DNA of 64,000 bases from Phoronis australis (taxonomy: Eukaryota > Phoronida > Phoronidae), in contig NMRA01000603.1 in assembly GCA_002633005.1 (NCBI GenBank), positions 138,701 to 202,700 of the forward strand. Direction: 5' to 3'. The translations under genes were made by a program, and so were the position numbers. Below the pieces are notes generated by a model. The model was not told where the DNA came from. It ran no database searches and saw nothing but the letters and a program-made list of their open reading frames with translations. Below are positions 36,934-48,900 of the stretch, in pieces. The stretch's first letter is position 1; every line of letters begins with the position of its first letter.

Positions 36934-39900
36934 CTAGTGTACTGAACGCTCCGGTCAAAGCATCGGATAACTGACCCGCAACCTTGTCTGCAACAAACAC
37001 AAATACCATAAGCACTGAAAAACCATATTGTTGTGGCGTGACACATTACCCAAAGATTCCTCAGGGCCCTTGATCACGAGAGTAAAGGTGCCTGTGCCCT
37101 CTGATAGGGCTTTTGAATGAGGGTAAATTCTCTGATCGCCACCCCTCATTATTCATTGGTTACAATAGTTAGAATTACCTTCCTACCAATTCGAAACATT
37201 GCCTGATGCACTAAATAGAGTGTGCTGTACCACCCAACACTTGTGGTAGTTAATCTTGAAATTGGACTAGCCCAAGTAATAGGGCTGTCAAGTAGCGATC
37301 ATCACTACACTTGCAATACACTAAACCAAATCCTGCTCTGCAAAGCATAGCACGAATCAAGGTGAACATGGTGAAGTATGTACTTTTCTTTGGCTAAAAA
37401 AATCTTCTGATTTTGAGGTTCTGCAAGAGCTGAAGTAAGTGTAACCTTGAGGGGACTTCTTTGTCAATTGTGGGGAATTTTTGAACCTGGAGAGGGGACT
37501 TTCATCTAATTTTTAAAAGAGGGGTGTGAAGCCGATTACTCAGTTCCAGCATCGAGACCAACACATCATGTCTTAAGATTATGTACAGCATAAGACAATA
37601 GTGAACCAGACAAAACACCATTTGCGCCATCACGACAGCCAATTCTGTTCACACCTAAAACTACTGGAGATAAGTATTACGGCTGCAAACTTATAATTAC
37701 AGAATGGTTTAGCCACTCTGTTAACTTTACTTTTAAATCCTTTTCATTCTCAGGCATGAGCCTACTCTGACGGCGAATTCAGCTTTAGCCCAATCGTCAT
37801 GACGGGTAAATTCCAGGTCATTTTTTCTAAATACTCGTGTTGTAGGATCTTATCAACAAGTGTACATATTTAGCCTTTTGAGTTATACCAATCTGGATCG
37901 CATGACTTTGTCTTTTTAGTAAAATTTAGGAAACAAGAAAGGTATATTCATAGCAAAACTACCGCATCAACAACCTGACCAAACCCCAAAAAACTAAATT
38001 ACAGATTTCTAAATTTTAATTTAATTTTCAAATTAGTTTTCTGTTTGTGCAACTTTTGAGTTTTTAAATAAACACAAAAATCACCACAAGGAAGAGTGGA
38101 ACATTATATAAAAAATCCTAAACAGCGTTTTGAAGAACACTGAATAAGTCAAAGTTTCTGAATGTTTCCTATGAATCAGATCCGCCAGCTATGAAATATG
38201 ATCTTCCAAAGTTTCACAAATTTAAACATTTTCCTAGAGGCCTGCATTACCTCATGAGGAAACAAGTTTACAGTTGTAAAGCAACGTTACAGCCAAAACA
38301 GCCATCCAGGCAACAACTACAGAATGTGCCCTCACAATAGCTACATTACAAAACAATGTCTAATCCAGTGGCAACCTTAATGCACATTTCTTACCAGACT
38401 TCTTGCGCTGTTTCTTCATCTTCTTATATGCCATTTTCATGCCTCGGTTGGCCTGTCTGTTATTCACCTCCCCTGACGCACTCAAACCCTTAGGGACCTT
38501 TTTGGCTAACACAGCCAACTTCTGTTTCCTGCCTGCCGACTTCAGCGTAACTGTCGTCTCTGCCAACTGAAAAAGTTCAACAATTTCATTTTGAGAAACT
38601 TGTGAAGATATACAACGACTGCTTTTTCTCTGACGTTGGCTGATGCTAATGCATTACTGCACCGACAATCATTTTCGAAAAAACAGCTTTCCCATGAAAA
38701 CAGAATATATAGCAATTAAGATGATCCACACACACGCCCAAGGTGCACAGAGTGAAAACTGTACAGAGATACCACAGCAATTGTTCTAACTAGAACCATT
38801 TGGCACAATGCATAACTTCGTGACGTCCCATTCATGTCACGAATCACCTTGACTATACAGAGGTCCCAATTTAGAGTGTGCTGTGTGCGAGTTCAGGGCA
38901 AGTGGAATGCCTTCGTTTGGCAGCTGAAGAGAGCTTTAAGGAGGCAAAGCAGTGTTCCTTCCTCACATTACGGACATCATTTAAGAGACAATACAGTTGA
39001 ATGCTCATCTCTAGGCATGGTGATGTCTGGGCCACCATTCTTTGACTGATGATTTATGTCTTACTAAGTCATCTGAAATTTCCCACTATCCCAATGGCTA
39101 TGTAACCCAGTCTCACCTCACTCGCCTCATCACCACCAATGGCTATGTAACCCAGTCTCACCTCACTCGCCTGATCACCCTCGTCCACAGTCATTTCCTC
39201 CTCGTCCGCGCTCTCTTCGTCCGACTCCTCCACCATTTCATCATCATCCTCTTGATCACTAGGTGGCGCTGTTAGACCAGCCGTAGGCCCGTCTGTCGTT
39301 ATAACCATGTCACTCGAACTTGCCGCTTTTAAATCTGCGAATTTAAATAACCAAGTTCAAGTCCATTTGTTGTCTGCGCATTTTCAGAAGTTCTGACGTT
39401 TGAAATAAACCATTTAAAAAATTACGGAATAGTCCTAGGTCCACTTCTTTACACTGCCCATTCACACAAAGCACTTAAGGACACAAACTGTTCAGAATTA
39501 AAAATGCCACACAAAATTCACGTGAACATTTCTCAGCAGCCTAATTATGGAATGATTACTGAAGCAGCCCCCCCCCCCATTAACACAAGTTACTGTCAGA
39601 AGGCGCATGCACCATTCCAAAAGGTAAGCTTGGGCCCTGTTGACTAAACAACCAAATCTTTAGCTCAATTAAGATTTTGCCCCTAAACTTCCTGAAACAT
39701 GTACAAATATCAATTTTCAGACATGAACCACAACTAACATAACTTTGGTGATACAGGAAGTAACGATGTCTGATTAGTTATCTACAATCACATTCAACAG
39801 TTTGCTAAGTGTAAGCTTTTATGTTCATGAAGTCAGCCATTAAACACCAACAATATCAATTACCCAAGCACGATTACACGGAACTTTGCCATTTGCCTGC

Positions 39901-42900
39901 ATCTATGGCAAAAACTGAACTGTTGAACAGAATGCGAAATCACCTCAACTTAAAAAGGAAGCAGGACACATACATAAACCACTAATCCAAAAATGTCGGA
40001 ATGTTTTCAAACAACCATACCTTTTAAAGTTTCTGTTTCGTCACTCAGCAATGCGTCTATGTCAAACTCTTTGCTCATCTCCGTGACGACCTGAGCATCA
40101 AGGTGTGCCGATAGCGTATGTTGCTCAGGAGGATGAGTGTAGTACCGAATTTTTCCACTGCACAACAAATCAAAAGTCACGTGACATAATATCTTGCAGG
40201 AGCTCCGTCCCACCAAGGCAATACTCAGTGCGACCATGAAAATGGGAAAAACTGTTTTGGGACAAAAATGTTCTTTTACACCTGTCTCGGCCTGTTTCCT
40301 CTGAAATGTCAAGATAGCTTGGGTGTACTGAGACTGAGCTTGGTGAGAGAGAGACTTAATAAGTGAATGACAAGAAGTGGGTGATGGCGTCTTGTGAACA
40401 CAAGACACAGAAACACTCAGTCACAGAGAAACGCAGTAAACCATTACAACGTAGGAACACATGGAAGAACATGGTTAAGAATTAACAGCTCTGAATAGCA
40501 CAATTGCAGCTCATCAGCGATCAAACCAGTTCCAACTCACACGAATACATTTTTTTAGAGAGAAACTTTACCTTTTTGGTAGAATTTCAGGTCATCATTG
40601 CTTAATTTTAGTCAATTTTCACAAACTAACAAATTACATCAACTCCTCAACTTAGAATTATGACTCCATAACTTCCAGTGGTGTTCTCTGACACATTTCC
40701 TCAAAGTCCAAGACACCTACTGACTTTCAATACCAGACCCCGGTGCATAACATTTGCCATCTGACTTGACCAATGAACAGGAAATGATTAAAGCAGCGAT
40801 TCAGCCAGTCAGACACAATGAAACTTGCTCACAGCATCACAATTATGGTTTCAAGAGTTGTGATTCTGTCTTGCGTTAATTCACCACAAGTTAAATAATT
40901 AATTAGTAATACGTCAAAATTGTCCGAAAACACCTTCAAAAACGTAACGTTTCCCTTTAAAACGGAATGAGACTTGATAAAGAAGATATCAATCCAACGA
41001 TTCAATCATAAGACACCATCGACTGAGACCAATCCTCTACTACCCAGGGACCCACCTGTTCCAGTCCTGCAGGACAGTCTTTGCGGCCTTGTTGGCGTCT
41101 GGCACCCCGCCCTTCTTCAGCCGCCCCTGCCTTGTTGCCAGGTAACCCAGGAACTCATGCACGTCTGAGTAGTCGGGGATGCCGTAGCTAACCATGATCT
41201 GGAAAGTGACAGAGAAAAGCATGAAAAAGAGGTTTGTTTTACATTTTTAACACTCTAGCAAATGAGACTTCTGACGTTCACATAAGAGTGAAAGACTTAA
41301 ACAGACCAAGCCCATTTAGCGCTGATTTATTTGCCGTAGTAGGTCAAATTAACATTAAAACATTAGCTATGTGAATTTGATTTTTACTACAAAGCACACG
41401 TTATGTCCTAGAAGCGAACTCTTGATTTAGACTACTTACCAGTAAAAAATTGGTACTAGATGAGAAACAATTTTTGAATTTGCAAATAAATGACCAGCAG
41501 TTAATTCGTTCAAACCAAACTCGGCGCATAAAATGACAAATTTTAGAGCCGGACGTCCTGAAACCGTCTCCAGTTTAATCAAGGAACAATACAGAACCAA
41601 TTTCGTAACGGTAAATGATCTAAATCATCTGTGACCACATTAATCTGTAGGCACCTTACTAACGAAAAGTTCATGCTTATCGTTATTGTCACGGATATGT
41701 CAGTCTAGATTACACGTGAGTGACCAGCAGCATGAAGCACTGCCCTCTGTACACGCTTGACCATGTTGAGTACACTTATGTTCACCCTTAGTGGCTCTAC
41801 TTCAGGAACAACGTGGCTACTATAGAAGAGCAAGAGGGAAATTTGAAGACCACAGTGGTGTGATATCACGGCACGTGCTCGAACGACGCGCACAATGTGT
41901 TATAGTAAGAACTACTCACGTTCTCCTTGTTGCATCTTTTCAAAATGGCTTCAACAGGTGACACAGGGTCATCTAGAGTTTCAATCTGAAGTCACAGAAA
42001 AGATAGAATTGATCAATCAACAGTGACACATTTAGAAACATACTGATAAGATGAGAAAATACGATTGTCAAAAAACCACAAGGCTTAAATTGTTGGACCT
42101 GAGGTAGACGAGTAAGACAGCAAAATATCGTAATTAAACCAATTTTTCCTATTATAGACATTGAAACGAATCGTGATCTCTGATTCTGCTACGAAAACTC
42201 CCGCATGTCTTTGCATTTATTTACAATAACTTTGAAATAATTCAGTTCATGCAAAAATATCATCGCAACAACTGTTAGAGAATGCAAGGGCGTGCGGTTT
42301 TAGGGACTTTTTGTACTCCGTTTCAAGGATCATGATTTGCTTCGATGTATAACATACACAAACCAGGTGTAATTTGAATTTGGGCTACCTTTTCCACCAA
42401 ACTCAGGTGTTGCAACTTTAAATGCACTGTTACGGACTCATTTAGAGCGTAGGGTCAAAGAAATCAGTGAGTCCTTCATTTTGGGTGGGCATGTCACAAA
42501 TGAATTTGGAATGCCTACCTTTACGCAGTTACGAAGAATCATTGCTGAGTCAGACATTCCAGTTGCCATGACGACTCCAGGACTGTCCAGCAACTTAACA
42601 TGTTTGTCTAACTGTACTGCCTGCATGGCTCTGGAAGTAGGTCACATAAAGAGGTCAAAGGTTCAACAAAAAGCAATCATAATTAGTGCTTAGAATGTCA
42701 AAATGCAACTGAAAAAAGATAGAGGACCGTGATTTCGAACATTAGAACATATTAAAGCTTGGACAAACAATCAAATGCATGACTGAAGTTTTCCCAAAAG
42801 AGACACATCATAACAATGACATTATGCAGCCTGGTGAATGAAGGGCAATTTCCTATCATAACACAACTAGACTTTAAGACTTGGCATGTCGGTGCACTTC

Positions 42901-45900
42901 ATATTTAGTCGTAGGGGCTCTGTAGCAGGGCTTGGAATCACCAATGACAAAAAACGCNATGTGAAATCACCTCCACAAGGAAACCAAGCAGGACACATAC
43001 ATAAACCACTAATCCAAAAATGTTGTTTTCAAACAACCATACCTTTTAAAGTTTCTGTTTCGTCACTCAGCAATGCGTCTATGTCAAACTCTTTGCTCAT
43101 CTCCGTGACGACCTGAGCATCGAGATGCGCCGATAGCGTGTGTTGCTCAGGAGGATGAGTGTAGTACCGAATCTTTCCACTGCACAACAAATCAAAAGTC
43201 ACGTGACATAATACCTTCCAGGAGCTCCGTCACACCAAGGCAATACTCAGTGCGACGATGAAAATGGGAAAACTGTTGTGGGACAAAAATTTCTTTTACG
43301 CCTGTCTCGGCCTGTTTCCTCTGAAATGTCAAGATGGCTCGGGCGTACTGTGACTGAGCTTGGTAAGAGAGAAGCTTAACAAGTCAATGACAGGAAGTGT
43401 TGGGTGATGATGTGTTGTGAGCAAAAGGCACAGAAACGTACAGTTACACGGAAACGCAGTAAATCATTGCATTGTAGGAACACATGCAAGAACATGGTTA
43501 ACAATTAATGGCTCTGAATAGCACAATTGCAGCTAATCAGCGATCAAACCAGTTCGAACTCACACGAATACATTATTTAGAGACTAGAGAGATATTACCT
43601 TTATGGTAGCATTCCAGGTCAAGATTGCTTATTTTCAGTTAATTTTCACAAAATCAAACTAACAAAATACATCAACTCCTCAACTTAGAATAGGCCTTTT
43701 GCGAGTTTATAACAATAACGCGAGATTATGTGAGACTTAACTGTGACGTCACGGGAAGTGGGGCAAAAGCTTGTCGTTTGGTCATTTGCCCAATACGGTA
43801 GCAGAGTGTATTCTGTTATTGTCTTCGAGTTTTTAGCCGTTTAGTTCGAAAAATGTCCAAAAGCATTGCTGTTATGGCAAATGAACTTCAGATTCGCACT
43901 ACAATACGTTCTATCGCGTTCTGTACTAATTTCGTCCCGTGTATTTTAAGCGGGCGGTAGGCGAAATCCGCTCACTGGTAAAATTTTCACCTCGTCGAAA
44001 ATACATTCTACACCTATAATTAGCACCTAAAAGGCTCTTACTTTCTTCAATGACTCTTTCTGCTTCTAAGCATATCTTCGATGAAGCATATATACGGGAA
44101 TTCAGGTGACTTAGGCGAGGAATTCTAACTACACTTTGTGGTTAATGTTAACTTTGTCCGCGCGCGCAATTACCACAATCAAGTAGTTCAACTGAGTCAG
44201 GTGAGTATACGGCAAAGGCTAGCGCGAGACTGAGCGAAGCGCGAGATCTGGCGCGTGACACTTGCAAAATAGCATGAGAAAATATCAAGTGAAATTTGTA
44301 AGATTTGTGTCCCTTGGACTTTTTGTTCGTCAACAGGCGTGATTTCACGTAACTTCCTCAAAATGGCGGCTNNNNNNNNNNNNNNNNNNNNNNNNNNNNN
44401 NNNNNNNNNNNNNNNNNNNNNNNNNNNNNNNNNNNNNNNNNNNNNNNNNNNNNNNNNNNNNNNNNNNNNNNNNNNNNNNNNNNNNNNNNNNNNNNNNNNN
44501 NNNNNNNNNNNNNNNNNNNNNNNNNNNNNNNNNNNNNNNNNNNNNNNNNNNNNNNNNNNNNNNNNNNNNNNNNNNNNNNNNNNNNNNNNNNNNNNNNNNN
44601 NNNNNNNNNNNNNNNNNNNNNNNNNNNNNNNNNNNNNNNNNNNNNNNNNNNNNNNNNNNNNNNNNNNNNNNNNNNNNNNNNNNNNNNNNNNNNNNNNNNN
44701 NNNNNNNNNNNNNNNNNNNNNNNNNNNNNNNNNNNNNNNNNNNNNNNNNNNNNNNNNNNNNNNNNNNNNNNNNNNNNNNNNNNNNNNNNNNNNNNNNNNN
44801 NNNNNNNNNNNNNNNNNNNNNNNNNNNNNNNNNNNNNNNNNNNNNNNNNNNNNNNNNNNNNNNNNNNNNNNNNNNNNNNNNNNNNNNNNNNNNNNNNNNN
44901 NNNNNNNNNNNNNNNNNNNNNNNNNNNNNNNNNNNNNNNNNNNNNNNNNNNNNNNNNNNNNNNNNNNNNNNNNNNAAAAAAAAAACGTTACCACCATCAG
45001 TAGCATGCGTCTGCGTACTTTTAGCTCGCCCGTCCACTCCCAACCCACACATTTTTGGTTGCGGAGCGGTAGTACTTGCCGCCGCACTTAACAATAACAC
45101 GAGACGCCATTGAAAATCACACCACACTGTCCCAGATGCCCCGGCAATGTTGACAATTTACGTTCCTCCGAAACATAAAGAGCAACTTCCGCTTTTCGAG
45201 GTGAACGTCGTCTGCAACGCCGTGGTAAGAAAGGAATTTGCCGAGGAAATTTTATATCAAATCCAATTTTTTTACGCCGAAATATTATAAAAAAAGCGGA
45301 AAGCACATTTGAAAAAAGCGGAAATCCGCGTTTCCGCGGAAAATTCCAAGCCCTGTTTAATACGGAACGAGACATGATCAAGAAGATATCAATCCAACGA
45401 TTCAATCATGAGACACCATCGACTGAGACCAATCCTTTACTACCCTGGGACCCACCTGTTCCAGTCCTGCAGGACAGTCTTTGCGGCCTTGTTGGCGTCT
45501 GGCACCCCGCCCTTCTTCAGCCGCCCCTGCCTTGTTGCCAGGTAACCCAGGAACTCATGCACGTCTGAGTAGTCGGGGACGCCGTAGCTAACCATGATCT
45601 GGAAAGTGACAGAGAAAAGCATGAAAAAGAGGTTTGTTTTACATTTTTAACAATCTACCAAATGAGACTTCTGACGTTCACATAAGAGTGAAAGACTTAA
45701 ACAGACCAAGCCCATTTAGCGCTGATTTATTTGCCGTCGTGGGTCAAATTAACATTAAAACATTAGCTATGTGAATTTGATTTTTACTACAAAGCACACG
45801 TTCTGTCCTAGAAGCGAACTCTTGATTTAGACTACTTACCAGTAAAAAATTGGTACTAGATGAGAAACAATTTTTGAATTTGCAAATAAATGACTAGCAG

Positions 45901-48900
45901 TTAATTCGTTCAAACCAAACTCGGCGCATAAAATGACAAATTTTAGAGCCGGACGTCCTGAAACCGTCTCCAGTTTAACCAAGGAACAATACAGAACCAA
46001 TTTCGTAACGGTAAATGATCTAAATCACCTGTGACCACATTAATCTGTAGGCAGCTTACTAACGAAAAGTTCACGCTTATCGTTATTGTCACGGATATGT
46101 CAGTCTAGATTACACGTGAGTGACCAGCAGCATGAAGCACTGCCCTCTGTACACACTTGCCCATGTTGAGTACACTTATGTTCACCCTTAGTGGCTCTAT
46201 TTCAGGAACAACGGGGCTACTATAGAAGAGCAAGAGGGACAGTGGTGTGATATCACGGCACGTGCTCTAACGACGCGCACAATGTGTTATAGTAAGAACT
46301 ACTCACGTTCTCCTTGTTGCATCTTTTCAAAATGGCTTCAACGGGTGACACAGGGTCATCTAGAGTTTCAATCTGAAGTCACAGAAAAGATAGAATTGAT
46401 CAATCAACAGTGACACATTTAGAAACATACTGATAAGATGAGAAAATACAATTGTCAAAAAACCACAAGGCTTAAATTGTTGGACCTGAGGTAGACGAGT
46501 AAGACAGCAAAATATCGTAATTAAACCAATTTTTCCTATTATAGACATTGAAACGAATCGTGATCTCTGATTCTGCTACGAAAACTCCCGCATGTCTTTG
46601 CATTTATTTACAATAACTTTGAAATAATTCAGTTCATGCAAAAATATCATCGCAACAACTGTTAGAGAATGCAAGGGCGTGCGGTTTTAGGGACTTTTTG
46701 TACTCCGTTTCAAGGATCATGATTTGCTTCGATGTATAACATACACAAACCAGGTGTAATTTGAATTTGGGCTACCTTTTCCACCAAACTCAGGTGTTGC
46801 AACTTTAAATGCACTGTTACGGACTCATTTAGAGCGTAGGGTCAAAGAAATCAGTGAGTCCTTCATTTTGGGTGGGCATGTCACAAATGAATTTGAAATG
46901 CCTACCTTTACGCAGTTACGAAGAATCATTGCTGAGTCAGACATTCCAGTTGCCATGACGACTCCAGGACTGTCCAGCAACTTAACATGTTTGTCTAACT
47001 GTACTGCCTGCATGGCTCTGGAAGTAGGTCACATAAAGAGGTCAAAGGTTCAACAAAAAGCAATCATTAGTGCTTAGAATGTCAAAATGCAACTGAAAAA
47101 AGATAGAGGACCCTGTGATTTCGAACATTAGAACATAGTAAAGCTTGGACAAACAATCAAATGCGTGACTGAAGTTTTCCCAAAAGAGACACATCATAAC
47201 AATGACATTATGCAGCCTGGTGAATGAAGGGCAATTTCCTATCATAACACAACTAGACTTTAAGACTTGGCATGTCGGTGCACTTCATATTTAGTCGTAG
47301 GGGCTCTGTAGCAGGGCTTGGAATCACCAATGACAAAAAACGCGGAAACTTTTACGGCCCAAAACATGCGCGCTACCCAGCCTTGAAATAGTCGATGTGA
47401 ACCTTTCGCCGACAAAAATCGGTAAGACTAAAAAAAAAGAAACATTACCACCAACCACCATCAGTAGCATGCGTTCTGCGTCTTTTTATCTCGTCCATCC
47501 ACTCCTCCACTCCCACCCCAACAAATTTTTGGCTGCAGAGCCGTAGTATTTGTCACCGCGGTTTACAATCACACGAGACGCCGTTGAAGATCCCACCACG
47601 CTATCCCAGATGCCCCGGCAATGTTGACAATTTAAGTTCCTCCGAAACATAAAGAGCAACTTCCGCTTTTCAAGGTGAATGTCGTCGGCAACGCCGCGGT
47701 AAGAAAGGAATTTGCCGCGGAAATTTTATATCATATCCGATTTTTTTACGCGGAAATATAATAAAATGTGCGGACAGAACATTTGAAAAAAGCGGAAATC
47801 CGCGTTTCCGCGGAAAATTCCAAGCCCTGCTGTAGTGAGAGGAAAATATTGGACTCTTTATCTCCTTTCCTAGTTTTGTTTGAAAACTATGCCCATTCAC
47901 GGTATTTTGCATACAGGTCAATATAAACTATAATGTATTAGACTGTATAAAATAAATACAAACTAGGAATTATATCACTAAGAGTATTGTCATTTCTTCT
48001 ATGATGATGAATGACCAAGTGCCAAATCATTAAATGGAGTTGTTTACCTATGAGTGACTGAATTTAACTATGAAATACTCACTTAGTGAAACCAGGTGTG
48101 GCGCCCACACCGCAAACCTTGGTCCTCTTCAGGCTGTTGATAAGGCTGCTTTTACCTGTGTTGGGGAAGCCCACCACGCCCACCGAGATCGACGTGCGTA
48201 TGTCCTGGCTGCGGCAGTAGTTGCCTAGCAACTTGAGCAGAGTGTCACCGCCCAGACACCTACTGGTCTGTGCCAGATCATGGGTCGCCTGGGCCACGGG
48301 AACCTTACTGTGGGACTGCAATTAGATCAACGCAATTAGGGTATTGTTGTTCATACAAGAAAAGACAAAAACTTAATTTGAAGCTAGGCATGCTTCGAAA
48401 AGTGCATCCACCACGTTAAAGGTTTCAGGAAGACCTGACTAGCTATACAACAGAAGCTGTGGGCTTTATAACTAACTGCATTCATGATATAGACTGAGCA
48501 AACGGCTGCCACAGAAGTCGAGCAAAATGTGAATTGTCAAAAATGGTAAACTTGGTGAGGTTCAGCTAAGCAATATCGAAAGTTTGAGAATGAAGAAGTC
48601 TACATTACTCATATTTCTCAACTCTAATTTAATACTAACTGTGAAACATAAAAAGCCAGGGACGTAGGTCCACTCACCAAGTTCTCTCGCTGCGTTTGTG
48701 TCGATGCTTTGAATGCCACAGTTGGGAATTCGTTGCGTAGATGTTTTAGCCAAGCCTCAACGTTGTCTCTCGGCACCAGATCTGCCAATACAGCAACAGC
48801 ATAATATGACCAGGAATTCCTGTCATGACAGCTGAGTGCAAGCAAAATTAACTATCTGAGAAGCTAGAATGACCCATGGTAATGGGGAAACTGTATTTTC

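Larger units (their letters stand above)
39931..42957. repeat. Duplicated block, unit 1 (GNL3 exons 11-8)
   Basis: 39931-40658 pairs with 42959-43692, and 40960-42957 pairs with 45356-47343, exons and introns alike. Unit 1 ends at a single N inside the first 32 bp of a transposon. The near-identity of introns suggests alleles or a very recent duplication. Confidence 0.9.
42959..47343. repeat. Duplicated block, unit 2 (GNL3 exons 11-8 with insertions and gap)
   Basis: The second copy of the block is interrupted by about 680 bp of extra DNA (43693-44371), a 604-N gap, and a transposon end (to 45355) absent from unit 1. Intron 9-8 sequence is almost identical to unit 1. Confidence 0.9.

Noticed and set aside
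39069-39275. Plus-strand frame with a repeated [14 protein letters not shown] segment
   Set aside because: It is the antisense shadow of the 45-bp tandem repeat in GNL3 exon 12.
44197-45127. Long open frames of 250-296 codons
   Set aside because: They exist only because the 604-N gap is read as open; the flanking parts have no family resemblance.
48001-48062. ATGATGATGA and CTGA on the plus strand, 50 bp apart
   Set aside because: Wrong strand for an intronic GNL3 snoRNA, and no terminal stem.
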